From Sphingobium terrigena (GTDB lineage Bacteria; Pseudomonadota; Alphaproteobacteria; Sphingomonadales; Sphingomonadaceae), in NCBI RefSeq assembly GCF_003591655.1, contig NZ_QVRA01000029.1:1-45959 (forward strand): a stretch of 45,959 nt of DNA. The letters run 5' to 3'. A program made the position numbers and the translations under genes. Under the pieces are notes generated by a model. The model was not told the DNA's origin and did no database searches. It worked only from the letters and a program-made list of their open reading frames with translations. Positions within the stretch are counted from its first letter, which is position 1. Each line of letters opens with the position of its first letter. Positions 23,549 through 32,557 of the stretch are shown here, in pieces.

Positions 23549-24922
23549 ATGTCCAGATCGAAATCGGCTCACGATCTTTCCGGCCTGATGAAATATGCGG
23601 ATCGCGCGCCATGGGATGAGGCATTGGCCGAAATGCTGTCCGCGCATCTCGATCCGGCGAGCGAAGCGACCGGACTCGAGCCTGACGCCATATTCGAGAT
23701 AATTGGCGATCACTGGCAAGGGCCGCTATGGGGCTGCGCCTTTGAAGATCTGCTTACGCAGGAACTGGAACCCGACGGTCGCAATCTGGTCGATGACTAT
23801 CTCAAGCGCCGGGGCTGGAACGAAAAGGCGCCGAACAAGGCCTATATGCGCGCGTTACGCGATACGGTCATGTCGCTCTATGAGGTCAGCGAAGTCGTGC
23901 CTGGTCAGTCGATGACCTTGCGCGATCTGCTGCGCGACGTTGCTCCGGTGACGGTGCGCGAACACGGTGCAACCCAGACCCTGGTCAACTGGGACAAGAT
24001 CGCCGCAAGGGTTGTCGACGTGAACGGGCGCCATGGCATTTCCGGAGCGCTGTTGCCGTTCAGCGCTGAGGGCGCCGTGCGAGTGGTCGATGCATTTTCC
24101 CGACTTGCCGACGAAACTCAGGACACTGCGGAATTGGACCCGTCCGATCGGGACGCGCTTCTGGGAGCATCGGGACCGATGTTCACGAACATGTGGCTGC
24201 TCGACTGTCTGGGCAAGGCCATGCCCGGCAGCGCGCCGGATATGGTCAACGCCGACGGCGATGACCTGGTGTTCCACCGTATCGTTTTTCCGCTGGCGAA
24301 AGGCGTGGTCGGCAAGAGCCTGATCCGAAGGCTGAACGCGGCACAATGGCTGGAACCTGCCAGCGACAGTTTCTGGAACTGGCTGGCACCAGCGACGAAG
24401 AACAAGAAGCCGCAAGCGACCAAAGGCAAGCGGGCCTTCGTCACGACCATGGATGACGGCACGCCGGTTTTTGCCAATGTGGAACTGGCAGGGCGCAAGC
24501 TGATCGTCGAGGTAAACAGTGCCGCCCGCGCGGAGCGAGCAATTACCCAGATGGGCGAATGGCTTGGTGATTGCGTGAGCGCGCCTATGGCCGAAATCCG
24601 GACGCTCGATCAGGTTATGGCCGACGATGCCGCCCGCACGCCACAGGACGAGGCGCTGGATATTCCACCGCATGAAATGGAGCGCATCGTTCACGATATG
24701 CTGACCCGTGAATATACGAAAACGCTCGATGAGCCGGTCCCAGCCCTCAGCCACAAGACGCCACGCGTTCTGGCCTGTACAAAGGCGGGGCGGGTAAAGG
24801 TAGCCGACTGGCTCAAATATATCGAAAATGGCGCGGCAAAATCGGGCACCGCCGATCCGATGGGCACCTATGACTTTACATGGATGTGGGAAGAACTGGG
24901 GCTTAGCGACCTCCGGCGGTAA
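23549..24922 (+). CDS. Tn3 passenger protein of unknown function
   Basis: A 457-residue soluble protein whose ATG directly follows the tnpR stop. I do not recognise the first 370 residues. The last part (ERIVHDMLTREYTKTLDEPV, then PALSHKTPRVL and KAGRVKVADWL) resembles the C-terminal segment of SEC-C/YecA-like or MbcA/ParS-type proteins (HY..WLDEP.PALGGKTPRE). It may be an accessory, regulatory or antitoxin-like protein carried by the transposon. There is no signal peptide or membrane segment. Confidence 0.6.
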   Translation: MSRSKSAHDLSGLMKYADRAPWDEALAEMLSAHLDPASEATGLEPDAIFEIIGDHWQGPLWGCAFEDLLTQELEPDGRNLVDDYLKRRGWNEKAPNKAYMRALRDTVMSLYEVSEVVPGQSMTLRDLLRDVAPVTVREHGATQTLVNWDKIAARVVDVNGRHGISGALLPFSAEGAVRVVDAFSRLADETQDTAELDPSDRDALLGASGPMFTNMWLLDCLGKAMPGSAPDMVNADGDDLVFHRIVFPLAKGVVGKSLIRRLNAAQWLEPASDSFWNWLAPATKNKKPQATKGKRAFVTTMDDGTPVFANVELAGRKLIVEVNSAARAERAITQMGEWLGDCVSAPMAEIRTLDQVMADDAARTPQDEALDIPPHEMERIVHDMLTREYTKTLDEPVPALSHKTPRVLACTKAGRVKVADWLKYIENGAAKSGTADPMGTYDFTWMWEELGLSDLRR

Positions 24923-25222
24923 CGGCCATCATACGGTTCTTGAAATGTTCTCGCTTAGCGTTGCGTGTGGATGGCTCCCGCGTTGCGGTGCGATTTTCTG
25001 ACGTTCTGACATGCCATATCGAGTGCAGTCGCGTGTCCGGCCTTTATGTGCAGCCTTTATACGGCTGCTGGCCTTGAAGGATTCCGCCAGCCCTGGCCTC
25101 CTCATCGTTTACGCGGACTCGAAGTCCTGTACGCTAAGCAGGTTTGCCGAAGCTCGGTGGATCGAATGGCTTGCCTTCAGTCGGTCTTCACACCTCAACC
25201 TTGTTTTGCCATCGCCTGCCAA
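24923..25222. other. Gap at the right end of the Tn3 transposon
   Basis: Holds the candidate inner repeat at 24954 and an isolated TACGCTAAG at 25132-25140, which is also Tn3-end-like. No gene seen. The IS110 transposase begins at 25223 in reverse. Confidence 0.4.
24954..24963. repeat. Candidate inner end of right Tn3 inverted repeat
   Basis: CTTAGCGTTG, pairs with 19839-19848. It lies 31 bases after the passenger gene stop. Tentative for the same reason. Confidence 0.35.
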
Positions 25223-26257
25223 TCAGGCTGCGATCGCCAATTCCTTTCTTTCATACTCGACGCCGCGCGTCATCACCACCCATGCAATACGCGCCATCTT
25301 GTTGGCCAGAGCAACGGCCACGACCTTGGGCGGACGGCGATCAAGCAAGGCTTTGGCCCATTCAAAGCCTTTGACGCTGCCCGCCCGGACATGCCGCAGC
25401 ACTGAAGTCGCACCGACGACCAGCAATTGTCGCAGGTAGCGATTGCCGCCCTTGGTAATCTTGCCCAGGCGGGTCTTGCCACCTGACGAGTTTTGCCGGG
25501 GCACGAGTCCAAGCCAGGCGGCGAAATGGCGGGCCGACCTGAAGCTCTGCGCGTTGGTCACCATCGACGCGAGCGCCGAGGCGGTGATCACACCAACGCC
25601 GGGGATGGTTTCAAGGATGTTGCTGACGTCGTTGCGATAATGCCAGCGGGTCAACTGCTTATCGATCCCGGTGAGCTTGTCCTGCAGTTCCTGAATGTGG
25701 CGCGCTAAGACGCCGAGTGTCTCGCGCGCCAGTTCCGGAAGATCGAGTTCGTCCCCTTTCGCAAGCCGATCGACCATGCGCACCACCTGCGCCACGCCGG
25801 TACCCGTCACAAGACCGAATTCGGCCAGATGGCTGCGCACGGCATTGAACATCATCGTCCGCTGCTTGATCAGCAGTGCCCGCGTTTTGTGCAGCACGCC
25901 GCCAGCCTGCTGGTCAACTGACTTGATTTCGACGAACCGCATTGTCGGCCGCGTCACCGCCTCGCAAATCGCTTCGGCATCGGCGGCATCGTTCTTCTGC
26001 CGCTTGACGTAAGGTTTCACGTAGATCGGCGGGATGAGTTTTACGTCGTGGCCCAGGTTCTGGAGCTGCCGACCCCAGTGATGCGCCGTTCCGCAGGCTT
26101 CGATCCCGATCAGAACCGGAGGCAATGCCGCGAAAAACTTCAACATCTGTCCGCGCTTCAATTGCCGGGTCACAACCACCTGACCCGCAGCGTCTACACC
26201 ATGGACCTGGAACACCGACTTCGCGATATCCAGCCCAATCGTGACAATCTCACTCAT
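25223..26257 (-). CDS. IS110-family transposase
   Basis: A 344-residue DEDD transposase: GLDIAKSVFQVHGVD at the N-terminus, KNDAADAEAICEAV, and the transposase-20 C-terminal domain with IPGVGVITASALAS and a Ser region (FRSARHFAAWLGLVPRQNSSGGK). IS110 elements lack classical terminal inverted repeats, so I could not define the ends. The gene looks complete. It lies between the Tn3 and the IS21 element. Confidence 0.95.
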   Translation of the reverse strand: MSEIVTIGLDIAKSVFQVHGVDAAGQVVVTRQLKRGQMLKFFAALPPVLIGIEACGTAHHWGRQLQNLGHDVKLIPPIYVKPYVKRQKNDAADAEAICEAVTRPTMRFVEIKSVDQQAGGVLHKTRALLIKQRTMMFNAVRSHLAEFGLVTGTGVAQVVRMVDRLAKGDELDLPELARETLGVLARHIQELQDKLTGIDKQLTRWHYRNDVSNILETIPGVGVITASALASMVTNAQSFRSARHFAAWLGLVPRQNSSGGKTRLGKITKGGNRYLRQLLVVGATSVLRHVRAGSVKGFEWAKALLDRRPPKVVAVALANKMARIAWVVMTRGVEYERKELAIAA

Positions 26258-26822
26258 CGTCCGTCTCCTCGCTCTTCAGCCGAGGCAGTCTGCCTCAGCC
26301 GGTGAGCGGGAGCCATCCACTCCATCGTCTGGCGTACCTTCCACGCGATGCCCTCAATAAGGGTGGATCAATTATTGCCACACCCTGCATCGGGTGGATC
26401 AGGAATTGATCCACCGTCTCCCTATTGTTGGATTTCTTAAAGCTTTTGTCCTGGCGTGGCGCTCGCTTGCGGAGACGTGGGCGGAGGCGTCGAAACCTTG
26501 CCGTGCCGATCGCGAGCATGATCGGGGTTGCGCGGGAGGGTAGTGTCACGGTGCAGGACCGATCCGCGGCGCAGGCACTTCGACGCCGCTCATAGGTCGA
26601 CTACCCGGCAGCCAGGCCGACGAGGGAAAGCGCCGTCAGGGCCAGCGTAGAGGCATCAGCGCGGCGAAGGCCAGCCCCCACACCCAACGCCGCAGCACGA
26701 GCGACAAGACGCGGCGGCTAGGACCGCGCCGAAGCTCGTCGGCGCACCGAGCCGCGTCGCGAAGGCGTAGCGACGCGGGAGCGGCAAGGGTTTCGCGGGA
26801 TGGTCCTTTGATTCAGCGAGAG
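26258..26822. other. Gap between IS110 and IS21
   Basis: No gene supported. The left part probably includes the IS110 end. 26362-26415 has GGTGGATCA repeats. The remainder is GC-rich with only short reading frames in all six frames. Confidence 0.4.
26362..26415. repeat. GGTGGATCA repeats with a dyad
   Basis: GGTGGATCA at 26362-26370 and 26393-26401, and its reverse complement at 26407-26415. The last two form an inverted repeat with a 5-base loop. Such words are common near ends of IS21-type elements, so this may be a remnant of another element. Confidence 0.5.
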
Positions 26823-26857
26823 TGTCAACGGCGGAGCAAAATCCGGCCACGGTGGCG
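26823..26857. repeat. IS21 left terminal inverted repeat
   Basis: Begins TGTCAACGGCGG; aligned with the other end of the element. Preceded by GAGAG. Confidence 0.75.
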
Positions 26858-26889
26858 GTGTAAAAGTAGGCCAGCGGTCGAGGTGTGAT

Positions 26890-26933
26890 GACGACATGGA
26901 AAGGGCCCCGATCGGGGCCCTTTCCATGTCGTC
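26890..26933. repeat. Perfect 44-bp palindrome downstream of istB
   Basis: Bases 26890-26911 are the exact reverse complement of 26912-26933, centred on GA/TC, without a loop. It starts 18 bases after the istB stop, inside the IS21 end. It could be a strong transcription terminator or cruciform, but there is no T-run on either side. The GC-rich centre (GGGCCCC) would be very stable. Confidence 0.9.
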
Positions 26934-26951
26934 GCGACCGTTTTCTCCCGG

Positions 26952-27803
26952 CTATGTCGGCGGGATCTCTCCGGTGTTCGGGTCGGCCGACACAGTGGCC
27001 TGGTTTTGCTCCGCCCTTCTGGCGGAGCGCCGGCCGGCGGACTGTTTGAGGCGGTAGCTGTCGCCATTCATGGTGAGGATGGAGACGTGGTGCGTGAGGC
27101 GGTCGAGCAGCGCGCCGGTGAGCCGCTCCGAGGCGAGCACTTGGGTCCAGTCCTCGAACGGCAGGTTCGACGTGATGATGGTCGAGCCGCGCTCGTATCG
27201 CTGCGACAGCACCTCGAAGAGCAGTTCTGCGCCGGTCGCCGACAGCGGCACATAGCCGAGCTCGTCGACAATGAGCAGCTTCACGGCCGCCAGTTCCCGC
27301 TGGAGTTTGAGCATACGCCGCTCGTCGCGCGCCTCCATCAGCTGGTTGACCAGCGAGGCCGCGGTCGTGAAGGCGACGGTGAAACCCTTCTGGCAAGCCG
27401 CCAGGCCGAGCGCGAGGGCGACGTGCGTCTTGCCCGTGCCGCTGTTACCCAGCGCGATGACGTTCTCCCGGCGCAGGATATATTCCGAGCGGGCGAGTTC
27501 GAGCACCAGCATCTTGTTGAGGCTGGGGATGGCGGTGAAGTCGAAGGTGTCGAGACTCTTCACCGCCGGGAAGCGGGCGGCGCGGATCCGCCGCTCGACC
27601 GTGCGCCGCTCCCGGTCGATGAGCTCAAGCTCGATGAGACGCAGCAGGTAGCGCGGGTGGTCGATACCGTCGCGGGCGCATTCGCGCGCGACCTTCTCAT
27701 ATTCGCGCAGCACGGTCGGCAGCTTGAGCTGCTTGAGGTGGTGGGCGAGCAGCACCTGGGGTGTCCCGCCGGTCGTGCCGGTCGGCATCTTGTCGCTTGT
27801 CAT
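26952..27803 (-). CDS. istB: IS21 helper ATPase IstB
   Basis: A 283-residue AAA+ ATPase with Walker A GNSGTGKTH (about residue 108) and Walker B LLIVDELGY (about 170), close to DnaC/IstB proteins that direct IstA to target DNA. The ATG overlaps the istA stop (ATGA), the usual IS21 arrangement. It is intact. Confidence 0.96.
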   Translation of the reverse strand: MTSDKMPTGTTGGTPQVLLAHHLKQLKLPTVLREYEKVARECARDGIDHPRYLLRLIELELIDRERRTVERRIRAARFPAVKSLDTFDFTAIPSLNKMLVLELARSEYILRRENVIALGNSGTGKTHVALALGLAACQKGFTVAFTTAASLVNQLMEARDERRMLKLQRELAAVKLLIVDELGYVPLSATGAELLFEVLSQRYERGSTIITSNLPFEDWTQVLASERLTGALLDRLTHHVSILTMNGDSYRLKQSAGRRSARRAEQNQATVSADPNTGEIPPT

Positions 27804-29287
27804 GCCGCCAGCACTCCATAGTCCGCCGCCCGGGTCGTCTTCACGTCCGTCCGGGGCAGGTGCGGATAGGCGGCCAGATCGAGACGGGGCGGTCGCCGTT
27901 CGATACGCGCCAGCGCGATGAGCTTCACCGCGTCGAAGCCGATGGCGCCGAGCTGCACGGCCTGTGTCACCGCGTCGGAGACGACGGCGAGCGGCAGGGC
28001 TTCGAGCAGCCGCAGCACCTGGATGAACTCCCGCTTCCCCTTGTTGCCCATACGGGCTTCCAAAAGGTGGCGCAGATGCTGGAAGATCTCGGGCAGATCC
28101 CAGCCCTGCAAGGCGGCCGCCTGGTCGAGCGCGCCGGGCTTCTGCTCGATGAGCGCGAGATAGTGCAGCGGGTTGGCGACGAAGGCGCCCTCGCCATAGC
28201 TGCGCGGATGGCGGGCGATCTCCTCGCCGGCGATGCTGATGACGACCTCGTCGACGAACCCCTTCACCAGGACGTCGCGGAAGCCGTAGGCGGTCGGCAC
28301 CGAATAGTCGTTGGTCCGGTAGCGCACCAGCGCGGTCGACGACACGCGCGCCGACCGCTTCTCGCACGGCTCCAGCGGCACCGCCGGCAAGGCCCGGAAG
28401 ACCTGCCGGTCGGCGGCAAGCCGCTCGGCGATGGTGTCGGCATGGCGTCCGGCATGCCCGTTCTGTCGGGCCAGGCAGTCCTTCGCCAGGCGCTCGTTCA
28501 ACTCGTCGAAGCTGGCCGCCACGGGAATGGGCACCATGAACATCGCGCGGGCGTGCTTTACCAGCGCCTCGACCTTCCCCTTGTCGTTGCCCTTGCCGGG
28601 CCGGCCAAACCGGTCGGCAAACAGGTAGTGGCTGACCAGCTCGGTGAAGGCCCGCGTGCGCTCGCGCTTGCCGTCGCCGCAGATCCTCGCCACCGCAATC
28701 TTCAGATTGTCGTAGAGAATGGACAGCGGCACGCCGCCGAAGAAGGCGAAGGCCGAAACATGGCCGTCCAGGAACGCCTCGGTCGTCTCGCGCGGATAGG
28801 CCTTCACGAAACACGCATCGGAATGCGGTAGGTCCATGCAGAAATAATGAACCTTCTGCCGCACGCCGCCGATCTCTGCCCACGCCTCGCCGAAGTCGAC
28901 CTGGGCATGGCCCGGCGGGTGCGCCAGCGGCACGAACGTCTCCCGGCTGCGGGCCCGACTTAGCCGCACATAGTCCTTCACCACCGTGTAGCCGCCGCCA
29001 TGGCCATGCTCGTCGCGCAGCCGCTCGAAGATCCGTTTGGCGGTGTGCTGCTGCCTGGCCGGCGACAGGCGGTCCTCGCGCAGCATGGCGTCGATGACCG
29101 GCAACAGCGGCCCCAGCTTCGGCTTCTCCGGCGGCTTCGCGCGCCGGTAGCCTGGTGGCAGCGAGAACGCGCACATCTTCGCCACCGTGTCCCGGCTCAG
29201 ACCGAACACCTTCGCCGCTTCCCGGCGACTATGACCTTCCACGAACACGAAACGCCGAACGACCGCGTAGCTCTCCAAGGCAAACAT
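27800..29287 (-). CDS. istA: IS21 transposase IstA
   Basis: A 495-residue DDE transposase with an N-terminal helix-turn-helix (SRREAAKVFGLSRDTVAKM) and an rve-type catalytic core (HVDFGE-like QVDFGEAWAEI, LYDNLKIAV and the E in KGKVEALVKHAR). A C-terminal Mu-like domain follows. Reading frame intact. Confidence 0.95.
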   Translation of the reverse strand: MFALESYAVVRRFVFVEGHSRREAAKVFGLSRDTVAKMCAFSLPPGYRRAKPPEKPKLGPLLPVIDAMLREDRLSPARQQHTAKRIFERLRDEHGHGGGYTVVKDYVRLSRARSRETFVPLAHPPGHAQVDFGEAWAEIGGVRQKVHYFCMDLPHSDACFVKAYPRETTEAFLDGHVSAFAFFGGVPLSILYDNLKIAVARICGDGKRERTRAFTELVSHYLFADRFGRPGKGNDKGKVEALVKHARAMFMVPIPVAASFDELNERLAKDCLARQNGHAGRHADTIAERLAADRQVFRALPAVPLEPCEKRSARVSSTALVRYRTNDYSVPTAYGFRDVLVKGFVDEVVISIAGEEIARHPRSYGEGAFVANPLHYLALIEQKPGALDQAAALQGWDLPEIFQHLRHLLEARMGNKGKREFIQVLRLLEALPLAVVSDAVTQAVQLGAIGFDAVKLIALARIERRPPRLDLAAYPHLPRTDVKTTRAADYGVLAA

Positions 29288-29357
29288 CCTCGCCGCCCCA
29301 AATGGAGCAGCTTACCACTGGCAGGATTTCTCTCCGCCGCACCGGCACCTATGCCGG

Positions 29358-29392
29358 CGCTCCCGTGGCCGGGTTTGTCACCGCCCTACACA
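29358..29392. repeat. IS21 right terminal inverted repeat
   Basis: Reverse strand begins TGTGTAGGGCGG. Followed by GAGAG, the same 5 bases as on the left. Confidence 0.75.
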
Positions 29393-29397
29393 GAGAG

Positions 29398-29709
29398 AGA
29401 GCGCGCTGCACGATTAAGATGCCCCGTAACGTCGTGCGACCATTTCGCCAAGTGCCAATGATTGGATCATCTGGTCGCGCGTCATCTGGCAGGCTTGGGC
29501 AAATCCGATAACGATCGACGCCTGGCTTTACGATGAAGAAATCATTCCTAAGCGTCGTTAACCATCCTCTAACGCTTGCGATGCGATCATGCAGCTATGC
29601 TAGCCGCTGTTATTCACCGGGGCGCATGAGGCAGTTGACGGGAGTGGCGTAAGGCACTGTTCTAAAGTAGGAAATTGGTTGTCTACACCGTTCCTGTTCA
29701 GGACAGAAA
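29398..29709. other. Gap between IS21 and the IS1380 transposase
   Basis: No full gene. On the minus strand 29415-29525 there is a short frame reading QACQMTRDQMIQSLALGE and stopping soon after, which could be the end of a disrupted gene. IS1380 terminal repeats were not found. Confidence 0.35.
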
Positions 29710-31080
29710 ATGCCACAAGCCACACCCGTCGACAGCGAGGTTAGCGCGCCCCGGTTTTCGTTTCCAGCCATCGGGCGCAAGAAAGTCAGCGCCGCGTTCG
29801 ACGGTGGCCGGTTGACCTCGGACGGCGGAGTTCTACTGCTGGCGCAGGCCGAACGCGAGATGGGAATTTGCGCGCAGCTCGCCGGCTGTATTGCCGATCT
29901 GCGCGATCCCTCTCGGGTAATCCATGCGCTGGACGACATCCTGCGGGCGCGAGTTCTGGCAATCTGCTGCGGCTACGAGGATGCCGATGACCTTGATGCT
30001 CTGCGCGATGATCCCGGCTTCCGCCTGGCGCTGGGCAAACTGCCAGGCGCCGGCGCGGGCCTTGCCAGTCAGCCGACGATGAGCCGGTGGGAAAACGCAG
30101 CCACCACGCGCGAACTGGTGCGCATGATGCAGGCCATGATCGGCGTCTACTGCGCCAGCTATCCGATAGCGCCCAAGGCGGTTACGCTGGATATCGATGA
30201 TACGTGTGATGTCGTGCACGGCTACCAACAGCTTTCATTCTGGAACGGCCACCACGGCGAGCGCTGCTTCCTTCCGATCCATGTCTACGATACCGCGACA
30301 GGGCGACCCGTGGCGATGCTGCTGCGCACCGGCAAGACGCCATCGGGCGCCGAAGCGGCAGGTCACATCCGGCGCCTGGTGCACCACATCCGCAAGCACT
30401 GGCCCACAACCCGCATCACCGTCCGCGGCGATGGGCACTATGGCAGACCAGAGGTGATGGCTTTCTGCGAGGAAGCTGGCGTCGATTACGTGTTCGGCCT
30501 GCCGACCAATGCCGCGCTGCGCGCCGATCCGGTCATCGTTGCAGCCGCCGATGCCTGTGCAGTCAAGCGCGCCGAGGAAGATCGGGCCGTCCTGCGCAAT
30601 TATGCCGAGACCCGCTACGGTGCTAAAAGTTGGAAATGCCAGCGCCGCGTCGCCGCCCGGATCGAGGCCAGCAAGCTCGGCATGGACATCCGCTACGTCG
30701 TGACCTCCCTGACGGACGGCTCGGCCGAATACATCTATGACACACTCTACTGCGCTCGTGGTCAGGCCGAGAACCTGATCAAACGGCATAAGACCCAACT
30801 CGCCAGCGACCGCACCTCGTGCCGCTCGGCCAACGCCAACCAGATGCGCTTGATCCTGCATACTGCTGCTTACTGGCTGATGTGGCGCATCCAGCAGGCG
30901 ATCCCCAGGACAACGGCTCTCGCCGTTGCAGAGTTCGCCACCTTGCGCTTGCGGCTGCTCAAGGTCGCCGCCCGCGTCATCGAGACTGCCACGCGCATCC
31001 GTGTCGCCTTTGCGTCAGCCTGCCCCGATGCCAACGTGTTCAAGGCCATCGCCATCAGCCTCCGGCCAGCACCTACATAG
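29710..31080 (+). CDS. IS1380-family transposase
   Basis: A 456-residue DDE transposase of IS1380 type: FDGGRLTSDGGVLLL at the start, TLDIDDTCDVVHGYQQLSF with the first catalytic Asp, RGDGHYGRPEVMAFCE with the second, and a C-terminal CARGQAENLIKRHK with the Glu. Complete frame. The ATG has no strong ribosome site. The element's ends were not identified. Confidence 0.93.
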   Translation: MPQATPVDSEVSAPRFSFPAIGRKKVSAAFDGGRLTSDGGVLLLAQAEREMGICAQLAGCIADLRDPSRVIHALDDILRARVLAICCGYEDADDLDALRDDPGFRLALGKLPGAGAGLASQPTMSRWENAATTRELVRMMQAMIGVYCASYPIAPKAVTLDIDDTCDVVHGYQQLSFWNGHHGERCFLPIHVYDTATGRPVAMLLRTGKTPSGAEAAGHIRRLVHHIRKHWPTTRITVRGDGHYGRPEVMAFCEEAGVDYVFGLPTNAALRADPVIVAAADACAVKRAEEDRAVLRNYAETRYGAKSWKCQRRVAARIEASKLGMDIRYVVTSLTDGSAEYIYDTLYCARGQAENLIKRHKTQLASDRTSCRSANANQMRLILHTAAYWLMWRIQQAIPRTTALAVAEFATLRLRLLKVAARVIETATRIRVAFASACPDANVFKAIAISLRPAPT

Positions 31081-31270
31081 TCAGCGCGGCCGTGCCGCAC
31101 AAAGCCTGAGCCCTCGTCCATCAACCTTGAAAAGCCAATTGATCCTGACTCGGTGAAAATGCCGACGATGGCGCTCGCCCTGATTACACGATCACCGAAA
31201 AATCCGGCCGGATACGTTCAGTCATGCGGGCTCATGAATAGTGCGGGCTAGATGACGCACCGGGGTGAAC

Positions 31271-31720
31271 ATGAGCAGCATCTTCATCAACGACGTCATG
31301 GCCGTGCGAAGCGCCATTCTCGACAGGAATGCGGCGCTTCGGAATGTAGCAAGCAGCGCGGTTTCTGTTGGTAGCCCCGAGGGTGCGGGAGCAAAATTCG
31401 AAGCAGCGATGAATACCGTGCTTGGAAAGGCGGACGGTGCAGACTCGGTCGTAGGTCCAGGTTCGACCCAAGGGATCTCGGCTGCCGGGCGCGCGGAACC
31501 AGGTGGCTTTACCTCTACACTGCAAACACAGCTTCAAAAGATCAATGAAATCAACGCTCGCGCCGGAAAGTTGACGGTTGCCTATGAACGCGGCGAAGAG
31601 GTCGATATTGCAAAGGTAATGCTCGCGCGGCAGGAGTCGTCGATCGCGTTCGAGGCGACGTTGCAAGTTCGCAATAAGTTGCTTTCCGCGTATAAGGACA
31701 TCATGAGCATGCCAGTCTAG
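31271..31720 (+). CDS. fliE: Orphan flagellar basal-body protein FliE
   Basis: A 149-residue FliE: the C-terminal half has the family signature (NARAGKLTVAYERGEEVDIAK, shortened to VAYERGEEVDIAKVMLARQE, then FEATLQVRNKLLSAYKDIM). FliE links the MS ring to the rod. It is longer than the common 105 residues because of a Gly/Ala/Ser-rich middle (about 35-80). A GTG six bases upstream is an alternative start. No other fli gene is adjacent. It lies immediately after the mobile block. Confidence 0.92.
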   Translation: MSSIFINDVMAVRSAILDRNAALRNVASSAVSVGSPEGAGAKFEAAMNTVLGKADGADSVVGPGSTQGISAAGRAEPGGFTSTLQTQLQKINEINARAGKLTVAYERGEEVDIAKVMLARQESSIAFEATLQVRNKLLSAYKDIMSMPV

Positions 31721-31820
31721 CGAAAACCTTGTCGATCATATCATTGTAAGGAAGTCAGATACGAGCATCCCACCGTATCAGCTATGATGGGTTCAGATCG
31801 GCATCGAAGGGTATTCTGTT

Positions 31821-32021
31821 ATGAGAAGATCGAGGGCGATTATCACAGCCATGTTTCTGTTACCTCTGGCCGTAACGGCTTGTGGCAGCAGCGAGGAAAC
31901 GTCGGACATCTCCGAGGATCAGATGAACCATTATGCTGGCATACCGGAGCACGATCACCCGACGAATTCTACAAATGCGACACCGCAGTCGGCTACGCCG
32001 AATCCAGCGAAGAAGCAGTAG
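31821..32021 (+). CDS. Small secreted lipoprotein
   Basis: A 66-residue protein: a hydrophobic signal and lipobox LAVTAC (Cys 21), then an acidic, Asn/Thr/Pro-rich tail with HYAG and HDHP. It is probably attached to a membrane. Function unknown. The ATG follows GAAGGG at suboptimal distance. It is convergent with the NTF2-like gene. Confidence 0.6.
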   Translation: MRRSRAIITAMFLLPLAVTACGSSEETSDISEDQMNHYAGIPEHDHPTNSTNATPQSATPNPAKKQ

Positions 32022-32076
32022 CGGCCATATTGCCGACCCCTGAAGCTGGGTCCGGGCGCAATGTGATCTTGACCGA

Positions 32077-32547
32077 TCAGGAGCCTTTCGGCTTGCGAGC
32101 GCTACTGTGCATGCTGATGATCTTCCAGCTGCTCCCCGAGCGCGTTAAGACGCTGGTTGCGACGCCAATACGTTCGGCAACAGCCCCGTTCTTCGGCTCG
32201 ATCCGATAGCGGTAGGTCTCGGTGGCAAGTGCGACCGGACCCTCAAAGCGAACCTTCACCTTGTAGTCGGAAAATGTAAACGACTTGAAGGCTGCCAGCT
32301 CTGGCCCAAGATGATGGGCGAGGTATGTCGCGTAGGTTCCCTCCGAGCCACCCGTTTCGAATATCTGGGAGTCGGCCGCGAAGAGTCGCTCTGTTCCTTT
32401 CGCATCGAGCTTTTCAATCGCCGCCTTGTACTGCGACAGTACTGCCTCCACGGCCTTCGTATCCGCGAAGCGCGATGCAGGCTGGGCGGCGACCGCGATC
32501 GGCATCGCCAGTGCTGTGGCCATTGCCACCCTAAACGCCAAAATCAT
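32077..32547 (-). CDS. Secreted NTF2-like / DUF4440-type protein
   Basis: A 156-residue protein with a signal peptide ending at AAQPA and an NTF2-like fold: VEAVLSQYKAAIEKLDAKGTERLF, an aromatic-rich core strand and a final strand with GSSWKIISMHSS. The fold is used in many small enzymes and binding proteins, so no activity is assigned. The ATG at 32547 has AAGGGGGAAAC upstream. Two gene fragments lie just upstream. Confidence 0.75.
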   Translation of the reverse strand: MILAFRVAMATALAMPIAVAAQPASRFADTKAVEAVLSQYKAAIEKLDAKGTERLFAADSQIFETGGSEGTYATYLAHHLGPELAAFKSFTFSDYKVKVRFEGPVALATETYRYRIEPKNGAVAERIGVATSVLTRSGSSWKIISMHSSARKPKGS

Positions 32548-32557
32548 GTTTCCCCCT

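Larger units (their letters stand above)
19839..24963. mobile_element. Tn3-family transposon with tnpA, tnpR and passenger gene
   Basis: The three genes, minus tnpA and plus tnpR and passenger around a res-like region, form one Tn3-type unit of about 5.1 kb. The coordinates are those of the inner ends of a matching pair: CAACGCTAAG (19839-19848) and CTTAGCGTTG (24954-24963). The full terminal repeats probably extend outward from these (a GGGG starts at 19784) but I could not align a complete 38-bp pair, nor find a target duplication. Confidence 0.6.
26823..29392 (-). mobile_element. Complete IS21-family element with GAGAG target duplication
   Basis: About 2.57 kb, both ends TGT...ACA. The left end (26823-26857) and the right end (29358-29392, reverse strand) match at roughly 26 of 35 positions, including a shared CCGGCCACGG. 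GAGAG lies immediately outside both ends (26818-26822 and 29393-29397), consistent with a target duplication. istA and istB are complete and overlap. Confidence 0.85.

Noticed and set aside
27761..28831. 356-residue plus-strand reading frame
   Set aside because: Antisense to istA, which is complete.
29600..31160. Terminal inverted repeats of the IS1380 element
   Set aside because: Only a 7-base TTCACCG match was found on the two sides, too short to define ends.
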